Shown piece after piece: positions 16,067 to 25,386 of a DNA stretch of 64,000 bases. Source of the DNA: Peterkaempfera bronchialis (lineage in GTDB: Bacteria; Actinomycetota; Actinomycetes; Streptomycetales; Streptomycetaceae); assembly GCF_003258605.2 (NCBI RefSeq), contig NZ_CP031264.1, positions 6,502,232 to 6,566,231 of the forward strand, read 5' to 3'. The notes under the pieces are model-generated. The model had not been told where the DNA came from. It did no database searches and worked only from the letters and a program-made list of their open reading frames with translations. The position numbers were made by a program, and so were the translations under genes. The stretch's first letter is position 1. The number at the start of each line of letters is the position of its first letter.

Positions 16067-18961
16067 ATGAGCAGCGCCATCCCCAGCGGTCCGGAGAGCC
16101 CCGAGCGCCCTGCGGAGACCGACCCGGAGAGCCTGTCGCCCGCCGAGCGGTACACGGCGGCCAGGCGACGCGCCCAGGAGCAGGCCACCGCCCTGTACGC
16201 GTTCCGGGAGCTGTACGACTTCCCGCTCGACCCCTTCCAGGTCGACGCCTGCGAGGCCCTGGAGGCCGGCCGGGGCGTCCTGGTCGCGGCCCCCACCGGG
16301 TCCGGCAAGACCATCGTCGGCGAGTTCGCCGTCCACCTGGCGCTGCGCGAGGGCCGCAAGTGCTTCTACACCACGCCCATCAAGGCGCTCTCCAACCAGA
16401 AGTACGCCGACCTGGTCAAGCGCTACGGCGCCGACAAGGTGGGCCTGCTCACCGGTGACAACACCGTCAACGGCGACGCCCCGGTGGTGGTGATGACCAC
16501 CGAGGTGCTGCGCAACATGCTCTATGCGGGCTCGCAGACGCTGAACGGCCTCGGCTATGTGGTCATGGACGAGGTGCACTACCTCGCCGACCGCTTCCGG
16601 GGTGCCGTCTGGGAGGAGGTCATCATCCACCTCCCCGAGTCGGTCACCCTGGTCTCGCTCTCCGCGACGGTCTCCAACGCGGAGGAGTTCGGCGACTGGC
16701 TGGACACCGTGCGCGGCGGCACCACGGTGATCGTCTCCGAGCACCGGCCGGTCCCGCTCTGGCAGCATGTGCTGGCCGGCAACCGGATGTACGACCTGTT
16801 CACCACCGGCCGGCAGGGTACGGCCGGGCGCGACCGGCAGCAGGCCGACGGGCAGCGGCGCGAGCCCCGCCCGCCGTCCAAGGACGTCAACCCGGAACTG
16901 GTCAGGCTGGCCCGGGCCGAGCAGGACCGCCGGGCCGACCGCTTCGCCCGAGGCCGGGGCCGCTCCCAGCCCAACGGCCGCCCCGGCCGGGCCTGGACCC
17001 CCAGCCGGGTCGAGGTCATCGACCGGCTGGACGCCGAGGGCCTGCTGCCCGCCATCACCTTCATCTTCAGCCGGGCCGGCTGCGAGGCGGCGGTGCAGCA
17101 GTGCCTGGCCTCCGGGCTGCGGCTCAACAACGACGCCGACCGGGCCCGGGTGCGGGCCCTGGTGGAGGAGCGCACCGCCGCCATTCCGGACGAGGATCTG
17201 CATGTCCTCGGCTACTTCGAGTTCCTGGACGCCCTGGAGCGCGGCATAGCGGCCCACCACGCCGGGATGCTGCCCACCTTCAAGGAGGTCGTGGAGGAGC
17301 TCTTCGTCCGGGGCCTGGTGAAGGCGGTCTTCGCCACCGAGACGCTGGCCCTCGGCATCAACATGCCGGCCCGCTCGGTGGTGATGGAGAAGCTGGTCAA
17401 GTGGAACGGCGAGTCGCACGCCGACATCACCCCCGGTGAGTACACCCAGCTCACCGGCCGGGCAGGCCGCCGAGGGATCGACGTCGAGGGCCACGCGGTG
17501 GTGCTGTGGCAGCGCGGCCTGGACCCGGCGGCGCTGGCCGGCCTGGCGGGCACCCGCACCTATCCGCTGAAGTCCTCCTTCAAGCCGTCGTACAACATGG
17601 CCGTCAACCTGGTCTCCCAGTTCGGCCGGCACACCTCGCGGGAGCTGCTGGAGACCTCCTTCGCCCAGTTCCAGGCCGACCGCTCGGTGGTCGGCGTCGC
17701 CCGGCAGGTGCAGCGCAACGAGGAGGGCCTGGAGGGCTACCGCGAGGCGATGACCTGCCACCTCGGCGACTTCGACGAGTACGCGGCACTCCGCCGGGCG
17801 CTCAAGGACCGGGAGAACGAGCTGGCCCGCGAGGGCACCGCCCAGCGCCGCGCCTCCGCGATCGACGCCATCGAGAAGCTGCGCCCCGGCGATGTCATCC
17901 ACGTCCCGGCCGGCAAGTTCTCCGGGCTGGCCCTGGTGCTCGACCCCGGACTGCCGCCGCAGGGCAGGGGAGGCCACCGGCCCGAGTTCCAGGAGGGCCC
18001 GCGCCCGGTGGTGCTCACCGCCGAGCGGCAGGTCAAGCGGCTGGCGATGATCGACTTCCCGGTGCCGGTGGAGGCGGTCGACCGGATGCGCATCCCCAAG
18101 TCGTTCAACCCGCGCAGCCCGCAGTCCCGCCGCGACCTCGCCTCCGCGCTGCGCACCAAGGCCGGGCACATCGAGCCGGAGCGCCACCGCAGGGCCCGTG
18201 CGGCCGCCGCCGACGACCCCGAGATCGCCCGGCTCCGCGCCGAGCTGCGGCAGCACCCCTGCCACGGCTGCGACCAGCGGGAGGACCACGCCCGCTGGGC
18301 CGAGCGCTACCACCGGTTGCAGCGGGACACCAGCCAGCTGGAGCGCCGGATGCGCTCCCGCACCCACACCATCGCCCGCACCTTCGACCGGGTCTGCGGC
18401 CTGCTCACCGACCTCGGCTATCTGCTCGGCGACACCGTCACCGACGACGGCAAGCGCCTCGCCCGGCTGTACGGGGAGCTGGACCTGCTGGCCTCCGAGT
18501 GCATCCGCGAGGGCGTCTGGAAGGGCCTGAACCCCGCAGAGCTGGCCGCCTGCGCCTCGGCGCTGGTCTACGAGGCCCGGCAGGCCGACGACGCGGCCGC
18601 GCCCCGGGTGCCGGAGGGCAAGGCCAAGGAGGCGATGGCGCAGATGGTGCGGCTCTGGGGCCACCTGGACGCGCTGGAGGAGCAGCACCGGCTGTCCAAC
18701 GCCGAGGGTGTCGGCCAGCGCGAGCCCGACCTGGGCTTCGCCTGGGCCGCCTTCCGCTGGGCCTCCGGCCACGGACTGGACTCGGTGCTGCGGGACGCCG
18801 ATATGCCCGCCGGCGACTTCGTCCGCTGGACCAAGCAGCTGATCGACGTCCTGGGCCAGATCCAGGACGCCGCCGGTGAGGACCAGGAGCTGCGCACCGC
18901 AGCCCGCAAAGCGGTGGACGCGCTGCGGCGCGGCGTCATCGCCTACTCCTCCGTCGGCTGA
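16067..18961 (+). CDS. helY: Ski2/Mtr4-type DEAD/DEVH RNA helicase HelY
   Basis: A superfamily 2 helicase of 964 residues that should unwind structured RNA. RecA-like domain 1 has Walker A (A-A-P-T-G-S-G-K-T), motif Ia (T-P-I-K-A-L-S-N-Q-K) and motif II (V-M-D-E-V-H-Y-L). Motif III is S-L-S-A-T-V-S-N, and domain 2 ends in Q-L-T-G-R-A-G-R-R-G-I-D (motif VI). A long helical C-terminal region follows with a Cys cluster (C-H-G-C-D-Q). ATG 16067 follows AGAGGTGA; GTG 16058 is an alternative that overlaps the upstream peptide stop. It is convergent with the next permease gene across a hairpin. Confidence 0.93.
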   Translation: MSSAIPSGPESPERPAETDPESLSPAERYTAARRRAQEQATALYAFRELYDFPLDPFQVDACEALEAGRGVLVAAPTGSGKTIVGEFAVHLALREGRKCFYTTPIKALSNQKYADLVKRYGADKVGLLTGDNTVNGDAPVVVMTTEVLRNMLYAGSQTLNGLGYVVMDEVHYLADRFRGAVWEEVIIHLPESVTLVSLSATVSNAEEFGDWLDTVRGGTTVIVSEHRPVPLWQHVLAGNRMYDLFTTGRQGTAGRDRQQADGQRREPRPPSKDVNPELVRLARAEQDRRADRFARGRGRSQPNGRPGRAWTPSRVEVIDRLDAEGLLPAITFIFSRAGCEAAVQQCLASGLRLNNDADRARVRALVEERTAAIPDEDLHVLGYFEFLDALERGIAAHHAGMLPTFKEVVEELFVRGLVKAVFATETLALGINMPARSVVMEKLVKWNGESHADITPGEYTQLTGRAGRRGIDVEGHAVVLWQRGLDPAALAGLAGTRTYPLKSSFKPSYNMAVNLVSQFGRHTSRELLETSFAQFQADRSVVGVARQVQRNEEGLEGYREAMTCHLGDFDEYAALRRALKDRENELAREGTAQRRASAIDAIEKLRPGDVIHVPAGKFSGLALVLDPGLPPQGRGGHRPEFQEGPRPVVLTAERQVKRLAMIDFPVPVEAVDRMRIPKSFNPRSPQSRRDLASALRTKAGHIEPERHRRARAAAADDPEIARLRAELRQHPCHGCDQREDHARWAERYHRLQRDTSQLERRMRSRTHTIARTFDRVCGLLTDLGYLLGDTVTDDGKRLARLYGELDLLASECIREGVWKGLNPAELAACASALVYEARQADDAAAPRVPEGKAKEAMAQMVRLWGHLDALEEQHRLSNAEGVGQREPDLGFAWAAFRWASGHGLDSVLRDADMPAGDFVRWTKQLIDVLGQIQDAAGEDQELRTAARKAVDALRRGVIAYSSVG

Positions 18962-18977
18962 CCGGCCCGCCCGGATA

Positions 18978-19020
18978 CGCCGGGGAGCGCCCGAGCGGCA
19001 CTCCCCGGCGCTCCCCGGCG
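18978..19020. terminator. Bidirectional terminator between helY and permease
   Basis: CGCCGGGGAGCG (18978-18989) pairs perfectly with 19009-19020. A second copy of CTCCCCGGCG just upstream offers an alternative pairing. It fills the short gap between two convergent genes. Confidence 0.75.
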
Positions 19021-19021
19021 G

Positions 19022-20212
19022 TCAGCCGGTGGCCCAGAGCGCGGTGACGGCCGCCGCCACCGCCGTCACGGCCAGCACGGCGCTGGTCGCGGTGAAGCGG
19101 CGGAGCGGCACCCGTACCCCGTGCGCGCGGCACCGCTCGAACCAGAGCAGGGTGGCGAGCGAGGCCCATGGCGTGATCAGGGCGCCCGCGTTGGTGCCGA
19201 TCAGCAGCGCCAGCAGCCGGTCGTGGTCCGCCCCCGGCAGGGCGGACTCGCCGACCAGGTAGGCGGGCAGGTTGTTGATCACATTGGAGAGGCTCGCGCC
19301 GATGCCGGCCGTCCGCAGCAGGCTGCCCAGCCCGCCGCCGGGGCCCATCAGCGACTCCACCAGGCGCCCCAGGCCGTGCACCCGGATGGTCTCCACGGTC
19401 AGGAAGAGCCCGGGGACGAAGGCCAGCAGCCGCCAGGGGACCAGCCCCGGCCGCAGCACGCTGGGGCGGCGGACGGCGAAGGCGACCACCGCGACCGCTG
19501 CCGCCGCCGAGGAGGCTGCCCACAGGGGTACCCGCAGCAGCAGGACCACCGCCAGGAAGCCCGCGCAGGCGGCGGCGCAGACGCGGTGCAGCACCGGGTC
19601 CGCAGGGCGCGGCGGTGCCGGGACGCGGTAGCCGCCGGGGCCCCGCAGCCCGCGTCGCCAGAAGAAGATCCAGAGGCAGGCGGTGGTCGCGGCCAGCGCG
19701 GCCAGCTGCGGCGCCCACATCCGGGCCGCCACCTGGGCGGGGGAGAGCGCCACCGTCTCGGCGTCGAGCAGATTGGTGAGGTTGGAGACCGGCAGCAGCA
19801 GGCTGGCGGTGTTGGCCAGCCAGACGGTGGTCATCGCCAGCGGCAGCGGGGAGATCCCCACCCGGTCCGCCAGCGCCAGCATCACGGGGGTGAGCAGTAC
19901 CGCCGTGGTGTCCAGGTTGAGCACGGTGGTGGTCAGCGCGGCGAGGCCCACGCAGAGCAGGAAGAGCGCGGCGTGGCTGCCGCGCGCCGCCCGAGCGGTC
20001 CGGCTGGCCAGTACGTCGAAGACCTCGGCCTCCGAGGTGAGCTCGGCCAGCACGATGACCGAGCCCAGGAAGGGCACCAGCGGCGCGATCCGGCGCAGCA
20101 CCTCCGTGGCCGAGCCGATCGGCAGCAGGCCGGTGGCGATGCAGAGCAGGCCGCAGAGGAGCAGCGCCCCGGCCACCAGGTCCAGGGGATGCAGTCGGGT
20201 CCGGAGACGCAT
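19022..20212 (-). CDS. ArsB/NhaD-superfamily membrane transporter
   Basis: A 396-residue integral membrane protein with 10-12 predicted helices. Two re-entrant signature regions typical of the ion-transporter superfamily are present: L-N-L-D-T-T-A-V-L-L-T-P-V in the first half and N-V-I-N-N-L-P-A-Y-L-V in the second. Relatives include arsenite, Na+/H+ and dicarboxylate carriers; substrate cannot be read from sequence and no ars genes are adjacent. ATG 20212 follows AAAGGTGGAG; a GTG at 20221 overlaps that site. Confidence 0.75.
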   Translation of the reverse strand: MRLRTRLHPLDLVAGALLLCGLLCIATGLLPIGSATEVLRRIAPLVPFLGSVIVLAELTSEAEVFDVLASRTARAARGSHAALFLLCVGLAALTTTVLNLDTTAVLLTPVMLALADRVGISPLPLAMTTVWLANTASLLLPVSNLTNLLDAETVALSPAQVAARMWAPQLAALAATTACLWIFFWRRGLRGPGGYRVPAPPRPADPVLHRVCAAACAGFLAVVLLLRVPLWAASSAAAAVAVVAFAVRRPSVLRPGLVPWRLLAFVPGLFLTVETIRVHGLGRLVESLMGPGGGLGSLLRTAGIGASLSNVINNLPAYLVGESALPGADHDRLLALLIGTNAGALITPWASLATLLWFERCRAHGVRVPLRRFTATSAVLAVTAVAAAVTALWATG

Positions 20213-20262
20213 GGGCTCCACCTTTCACGGCCCCGCCGGGACGCGGGGCGCGGCGGGCCGGG

Positions 20263-21186
20263 TCAGCCGGCCAGCGCGGCCAGCAGACGGTGCAGCGATC
20301 CGCCGAGGCCCCAGCGGTCCGACAGCTCTTCCAGGGTCATCGGGTCGTGCGGTTCGCGGGGCAGCACCGGGTCGAAGGCGGGCAGCGGCGCGTCCTCGGC
20401 GACCCGGACCACCCGGGGGGCCACCGCCAGGTAGCCGCGCCCCTCGTGCAGCCGCTTGCGCTGGGCCGGGGTGAGGCCGGAGGCGGGGTCGTCCGCAGCG
20501 GCCAGGATCGCGTCCAGGCTGCCGTACGCCGCCAGCAGCCGCGCCGCCGTCTTCTCACCGACGCCGGCGACCCCGGGCAGGCCGTCGCTGGGGTCGCCGC
20601 GCAGCACGGCCATATCGGCGTAGTGGCGGCCGTCGACGCCGTACTTCCCGCGCAGCAGGGTGTCGTCGGTGCTCTGGAGGGTGCCCATCCCCTTGACCGG
20701 GTAGAGCACCCGGACCTGGCGTGCGTCGTCCACCAGCTGGAAGAGGTCGCGGTCGCCGGTGACCACGTCCACCGGTCCCCGGGCGCGGGCGGTGAGGGTG
20801 CCGATGACGTCGTCCGCCTCGTAGCCGGGGGAGCCGACCCGGGCGATGCCGACGGCGTCCAGCACCTGCTCGATCACCGGGATCTGCGGGGTGAGGGTGT
20901 CGGGCACCTCCTCCTCGCCGGGGGCGGCGGACGGTGCGGCGGCCAGCCGGTGGGTCTTGTACGAGGGGATGAGGTCCACCCGCCACTGCGGTCGCCAGTC
21001 GGCGTCCATGCAGGCGACCAGGTGGTCGGGGGAGTGGTCGGTGACCAGGCGCGCGATGAAGTCCAGCAGCCCCCGGACGGCGTTCACGGGTTGGCCGTCG
21101 GGGGACTTCAGCGAGTCGGGGACGCCGTAGTACGCACGGAAGTACAGCGAGGCGCTGTCGAGCAGCATCAGCCGGGGAGCGGTCAC
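20263..21186 (-). CDS. 5'-3' exonuclease (Pol I N-domain / FEN type)
   Basis: A 307-residue stand-alone flap-endonuclease-like protein. Metal-binding acidic residues are present in L-M-L-L-D-S-A-S-L-Y-F-R, Y-E-A-D-D-V-I-G and V-V-T-G-D-R-D-L-F-Q. The helix-two-turn-helix DNA-binding part is D-P-S-D-G-L-P-G-V-A-G-V-G-E-K-T-A. No polymerase domain follows, so it resembles the separate exonucleases used in repair or primer removal. GTG 21186 (M-T-A-P-R-L) is preferred over a longer reading with an unlikely N-terminus. Confidence 0.9.
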   Translation of the reverse strand: MTAPRLMLLDSASLYFRAYYGVPDSLKSPDGQPVNAVRGLLDFIARLVTDHSPDHLVACMDADWRPQWRVDLIPSYKTHRLAAAPSAAPGEEEVPDTLTPQIPVIEQVLDAVGIARVGSPGYEADDVIGTLTARARGPVDVVTGDRDLFQLVDDARQVRVLYPVKGMGTLQSTDDTLLRGKYGVDGRHYADMAVLRGDPSDGLPGVAGVGEKTAARLLAAYGSLDAILAAADDPASGLTPAQRKRLHEGRGYLAVAPRVVRVAEDAPLPAFDPVLPREPHDPMTLEELSDRWGLGGSLHRLLAALAG

Positions 21187-21253
21187 GCCCCGATCATGCC
21201 GTACACCGCAGGGTGTCCGCGCCAACGTGTCCGATTTGCGAAGAAGGTAAGTT

Positions 21254-21351
21254 TTTATCGGATTTATCGACGAAGCGGAAGCCTTGGTTCCGTGACCGTG
21301 GCCACATTCGGGTGTACACGCACCAAGCCCGGGTAGTCGGTCGCGGAACCA
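21254..21351 (+). promoter_or_regulatory. Structured, AT-rich leader of the osmoprotectant operon
   Basis: In the 221-nt gap before the ABC ATPase gene, TTTATCG occurs twice with a 9-bp offset (21254-21260, 21263-21269) in an unusually AT-rich patch that could hold a promoter or operator. Downstream, TGGTTCCGTGACC (21285-21297) is complementary with one mismatch to 21339-21351 across a 41-nt loop. Function is unknown; position suggests control of the transporter. Confidence 0.45.
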
Positions 21352-21407
21352 ACCCTCGGTGCGGACGGCCGCTTGCGGCCGCCCGCATCGCAGATCGAGA
21401 GGTACTT

Positions 21408-22313
21408 GTGTCTCTGCTGGAAGCAGACCAACTGTTCAAGGTTTTCGGGAGACGGCCGGAGCAGGCCGTCGAGCGGCTGCGCTCGGGTGCCACCCGCGAC
21501 GAGCTGCGCGAGGACGGCTCCACCGCCGCCGTGGTGGACGCCTGCTTCGAGGTCGGTGAGGGCGAGATCTTCGTCATCATGGGCCTGTCCGGATCGGGCA
21601 AGTCCACCCTGCTGCGGATGCTCAACGGGCTCTCCCGGCCCACCGCCGGCCGCGTGCTCTTCGACGGGCAGGAGCTGACCGCACTGCCCCCCAAGGAGCT
21701 GCGCACCGTGCGCTCCCACCGGATCAGCATGGTCTTCCAGCACTTCGCGCTCTTCCCGCACCGCAGCGTGCTGGAGAACGCCGGGTACGGGCTGGAGCAG
21801 CAGGGCGTTTCGCGCGAGGAGCAGGACCGGCGGGCCACCGAGGCGCTGGACCTGGTGGGCCTCTCCCAGTGGAAGGACTCCTGGCCCGACGAGCTCTCCG
21901 GCGGTATGCAGCAGCGGGTGGGCCTGGCGCGGGCGCTGGCCACCGACGCCGACCTGCTGCTGATGGACGAGTCGTTCAGCGCGCTGGACCCGCTGATCCG
22001 CCGCGAGATGCAGGAGCAACTGCTCCAGCTCCAGCAGCAGTTGCGCAAGTCCATCGTCTTCATCACCCATGACCTCAACGAGGCCATGCGGCTCGGCGAC
22101 CGGATCGCGGTGATGCGCGACGGCCGCATCGTCCAGCAGGGCACCCCCGCCGAGATCGTGCTCTCGCCCGCCGACGACTATGTGGCGGCCTTCGTCGAGG
22201 ACGTCGACCGGGACCGGGTGCTGGGCCGCAGCGCCGTACGGCCGGCCGGGGAGGTGCCGTCGCCGCCCCAGCGGGACGGCACAAGCGAGCGAAAGGCGGT
22301 GAACCGTGGCTAG
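21408..22313 (+). CDS. proV: Glycine betaine/proline ABC transporter ATPase
   Basis: A 301-residue ATP-binding subunit of an osmoprotectant importer. It contains Walker A (G-L-S-G-S-G-K-S-T), the Q-loop (M-V-F-Q-H), the signature L-S-G-G-M-Q-Q-R and Walker B (L-L-L-M-D-E-S-F). The characteristic N-terminal extension (F-K-V-F-G-R-R-P-E-Q) of the ProV/OpuAA family is present. It lacks the C-terminal CBS pair of the longer ProV/OpuA proteins that sense ionic strength, so any osmosensing must lie elsewhere. GTG 21408 follows GAGAGG. The permease gene overlaps its end by 8 nt. Confidence 0.93.
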   Translation: MSLLEADQLFKVFGRRPEQAVERLRSGATRDELREDGSTAAVVDACFEVGEGEIFVIMGLSGSGKSTLLRMLNGLSRPTAGRVLFDGQELTALPPKELRTVRSHRISMVFQHFALFPHRSVLENAGYGLEQQGVSREEQDRRATEALDLVGLSQWKDSWPDELSGGMQQRVGLARALATDADLLLMDESFSALDPLIRREMQEQLLQLQQQLRKSIVFITHDLNEAMRLGDRIAVMRDGRIVQQGTPAEIVLSPADDYVAAFVEDVDRDRVLGRSAVRPAGEVPSPPQRDGTSERKAVNRG

Positions 22314-24114
22314 GCTCCCGCTCGGCGACTGGGTGGAGAGCGGAGTCGACTTCCTCCGCGACCACTTCCAGCCCGTCTTCGACGCCATCACCACCGTCGT
22401 CTCCGGCATGTACCACGGCGTGGACGCCGTCCTGAGCGCTCCCCAGCCGCTGCTGCTGGCGGGCATCCTCGCGGTGGTCGCGCTCTGGCTGCGCGGTCCG
22501 CTCGCGGCCGTGCTCTCCTTCCTCGGCCTGGCGCTGATCGACTCCGTCCAGCAGTGGGACGAGGCGATGTCCACCCTCTCCCTGGTGCTGGTGGCCAGTG
22601 TGATCACGGTGCTGTTCGCGGTGCCGCTGGGCATCTGGGCGGCCCGCAGCACAGCGGTGAGCGCCGCCCTGCGTCCGGTGCTCGACCTGATGCAGACCAT
22701 GCCGGCCTTCGTCTATCTGATCCCCGGGATCTTCTTCTTCGGGGTCGGGCAGGTGCCCGGCATCATCGCCACCATCGTCTTCTCCATGCCGCCCGGCGTC
22801 CGGATGACCGAACTGGGCATCCGGCAGGTCGACGGCGAACTGGTGGAGGCCGCCGAGGCGTTCGGCACCACTCCGCGCCGCACCCTGCTGGGCGTCCAAC
22901 TGCCGCTGGCGCTGCCCACCATCATGGCCGGCGTCAACCAGGTGATCATGCTGGCGCTCTCCATGGTGGTCATCTCCGGCATGGTGGGCGGCGGCGGGCT
23001 GGGTGCCTCCGTCTTCACCGCCATCAGCCAGGTGGACATCGGCCTCGGCTTCGAGGGCGGCATCGCGGTGGTCATCCTCGCCATGTACCTGGACCGGATG
23101 ACCGGAGCGCTCGGCCGCCGGGTCTCCCCGCTCGGCCGCCGCGCCCTGGCCAGGGAGAGCACCGGCCGCCGTACCGCCGCGCTGCGCTACCGGCCCTCCA
23201 CGGCCGTCGCCGGGGTCGCGGTGGTAGTCCTCGCCCTGGTCGCCGGCGGTCTGCACGCCTTCGGCGGCAAGCAGTCCGAGGACTTCGCCCTCCCCGCCGG
23301 GGAGGACATCGGCCGGGGGCGGACGGTGGACATCGGCTACATCAACTGGGACGAGGGCGTCGCCGCCACCTACCTCTGGAAGGAGGTGCTGGAGCAGCGC
23401 GGCTACAAGCCCCGGTTGCAGAACATGGACGTCGGCGCGCTCTACACCGGCATGGCCGCCGGAAAGGTCGATGTGGAGCTGGACTCCTGGCTGCCCGTCA
23501 CCCACGCCGACTACTGGAAGAAGTACCGCGACGACCTCACCGACCTGGGCTCCTGGTACGGCCCGACCTCGCTGGAGGTCAGCGTCCCCTCGTACGTCAA
23601 GGATGTGCACTCGCTGGCCGACCTCAAGGGCCGCTCCAAGGAGTTCGGCGGCCGGATCATCGGCATCGAGCCTGGCGCCGGTGAGATGAAGCTGCTCAAC
23701 TCCACCGTGCTGCCGGGCTACGGCCTGGACAAGGAGTACCAGCTGACCACCGGCAGCACCGCCGGAATGCTCGCCCAGCTGGAGAAGTCGGTCAAGGCCA
23801 AGGAGCCGGTGGCGGTCGTGCTGTGGTCGCCGCACTGGGCGTACAGCACCTACGAGCTGACCAAACTGGCCGACCCCAAGGGCCTGTTCGGCAAGGGCGA
23901 CGGCATCCACACCCTCGCCCACAAGTCCTTCCCGCAGAAGTTCCCGCATGTCTCCCGGTGGCTGAAGGACTTCAAGCTGACCGAGCAGCAGCTCGGCGGC
24001 CTGGAGAAGGCCATCAACGAGGCCGGTCAGGGCCGCGAGCAGCAGGGTGTGCGCAGCTGGCTGAAGACCCAGCCGGGCCTGGTCGACCAGCTGGCCCCGG
24101 TGGACACCGCCTGA
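22306..24114 (+). CDS. proWX: Glycine betaine permease fused to substrate-binding protein
   Basis: A 602-residue fusion. Residues about 1-275 are the permease, with several membrane helices and the EAA-type loop that contacts the ATPase (E-A-A-E-A-F-G-T-T-P). After one more membrane helix (about 300-322) comes an OpuAC/ProX-like binding domain (Y-I-N-W-D-E-G-V-A and W-L-P-V-T-H-A-D-Y-W) with the tryptophans that usually cage quaternary ammonium ligands. The fusion resembles OpuABC proteins, so no separate lipoprotein is needed. Glycine betaine, proline betaine or choline are all possible. Confidence 0.93.
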   Translation: MARLPLGDWVESGVDFLRDHFQPVFDAITTVVSGMYHGVDAVLSAPQPLLLAGILAVVALWLRGPLAAVLSFLGLALIDSVQQWDEAMSTLSLVLVASVITVLFAVPLGIWAARSTAVSAALRPVLDLMQTMPAFVYLIPGIFFFGVGQVPGIIATIVFSMPPGVRMTELGIRQVDGELVEAAEAFGTTPRRTLLGVQLPLALPTIMAGVNQVIMLALSMVVISGMVGGGGLGASVFTAISQVDIGLGFEGGIAVVILAMYLDRMTGALGRRVSPLGRRALARESTGRRTAALRYRPSTAVAGVAVVVLALVAGGLHAFGGKQSEDFALPAGEDIGRGRTVDIGYINWDEGVAATYLWKEVLEQRGYKPRLQNMDVGALYTGMAAGKVDVELDSWLPVTHADYWKKYRDDLTDLGSWYGPTSLEVSVPSYVKDVHSLADLKGRSKEFGGRIIGIEPGAGEMKLLNSTVLPGYGLDKEYQLTTGSTAGMLAQLEKSVKAKEPVAVVLWSPHWAYSTYELTKLADPKGLFGKGDGIHTLAHKSFPQKFPHVSRWLKDFKLTEQQLGGLEKAINEAGQGREQQGVRSWLKTQPGLVDQLAPVDTA

Positions 24115-24151
24115 GCGAGGGCCCCCGCGCCGCCGTGACGGACCTGCTGCC

Positions 24152-24532
24152 TCAGCCGTTCGCCGGGGCGGGCCCGAGCCGGTCGCGCAGCGCCTCGGTG
24201 TCGGAGACGAACCAGAGCTGGGTGCCACGGTTGCTCTCGCGGACGAAGTCCCGCAGGGCGCTGCTGGCGGCCGTGTGCCGGGAGATGTCGCCGACGATGG
24301 CGACGCGCAGCCGGTAGTTGGCGAACTTCTGCACGATCTCCCCGGCGACCCGGGTGTGCAGTCGGAAGAAGTCGTCCTCGAACCGGTCGGCCGGGATGGC
24401 GATCCAGGAGGCGTCGTGGTGGAACGCCTCGCCGATGAGGTCGGTCGCGTCGCGTTCGCCGTGCACCGGTTCACCGTCGGCGGCGCAGACCAGGACCGGC
24501 GTGCCGTTGATGTGCTGGAGGGTGTCGGGCAT
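24152..24532 (-). CDS. DUF4180 domain protein
   Basis: A 126-residue soluble protein starting M-P-D-T-L-Q-H-I-N-G. Recognisable DUF4180 features are D-L-I-G-E-A-F-H-H-D-A-S-W-I-A-I-P, R-F-E-D-D-F-F-R-L and the C-terminal F-V-R-E-S-N-R-G-T-Q-L-W-F-V. Members are small and of unknown function. The ATG at 24532 has GAGGAG about 10 nt upstream. It is convergent with proWX; no hairpin separates them clearly. Confidence 0.75.
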   Translation of the reverse strand: MPDTLQHINGTPVLVCAADGEPVHGERDATDLIGEAFHHDASWIAIPADRFEDDFFRLHTRVAGEIVQKFANYRLRVAIVGDISRHTAASSALRDFVRESNRGTQLWFVSDTEALRDRLGPAPANG

Positions 24533-24646
24533 GGGGCTTGGCTCCTCGGCGCGTCGATGGTCCTGTGGTGCTTCCCCGGTGCGGTCCGGGCTGCCCAGGA
24601 TGACGGCCACCCCGCCACCCGGTCCACCGAGTTACCCACGGCGCCG

Positions 24647-25351
24647 TCAGCCCCCGGCGGCGGCCACCAGCGCCCGTACCACCCGCAGGTCGCCGTCCCG
24701 CTCCGGATGCCACTGCACCCCCAGCAGAAAGCCGGGGCCGTCCCCCTCCAGCGCCTCCACCGTGCCGTCCGCCGCACGGGCGCAGACCCGCAGTCCGCTG
24801 CCGAGCCGGTCCACGGCCTGGTGGTGGTAGGTCGGCACCGCAAGCTCCGCCTCCGGCAGCAGCGCCGCCAGCGCCGTACCGGGCACCGGCCGCACCGGAT
24901 GGCGGGTGAAGACCCCCGGGGTCGGACAGTGCCCCTGGTGGCCCACCGCCTCCGGCAGATGCTGCACCAGGGTGCCGCCCCGGACCACATTGAGCAGCTG
25001 CATGCCCCGGCAGACGCCCAGCAGCGGCAGCCGCGCCGCCGCTGCCGCCCGGATCAGCGCCGACTCCCACGCGTCGCGCTCCGGCGCGGTCGCCGCCGTC
25101 CGGGGGTGCGGCTCCGCCCCGTACCGGTCCGGGGCGATGTCCGGGCCGCCGGCCACCACCAGCCCGTCCAGCCGGGCGGCCACCGAGGGCGCCCGTCCAG
25201 GGTCGTCGGGCGGCAGCAGCACCGCCAGACCCCCGGCGGCCTGCACCAGCGCCGGGTACGCGGCCGGCAGCAGCGCCGCCGACTGCTCCCACACGCCCCA
25301 GCGGGCACGCTCCAGATAGGTGGTGATCCCGATCAGGGGACGGTTCTCCAT
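24647..25351 (-). CDS. Gamma-glutamyl-amide hydrolase (class I amidotransferase, PuuD-like)
   Basis: A 234-residue peptidase-C26-type amidotransferase. The nucleophile elbow is G-V-C-R-G-M-Q and the His/Glu pair is in V-Q-W-H-P-E. Family members release glutamate from gamma-glutamyl compounds, for example gamma-glutamyl-GABA in polyamine breakdown. It lies next to a GntR regulator and a GlnA4-like synthetase, so it should remove the gamma-glutamyl group at the end of the same pathway. It is transcribed with the regulator. Confidence 0.87.
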   Translation of the reverse strand: MENRPLIGITTYLERARWGVWEQSAALLPAAYPALVQAAGGLAVLLPPDDPGRAPSVAARLDGLVVAGGPDIAPDRYGAEPHPRTAATAPERDAWESALIRAAAAARLPLLGVCRGMQLLNVVRGGTLVQHLPEAVGHQGHCPTPGVFTRHPVRPVPGTALAALLPEAELAVPTYHHQAVDRLGSGLRVCARAADGTVEALEGDGPGFLLGVQWHPERDGDLRVVRALVAAAGG

Positions 25352-25386
25352 GGCGCGCGGCCCTCCGGCTCGGGGGTCAGGACGGT

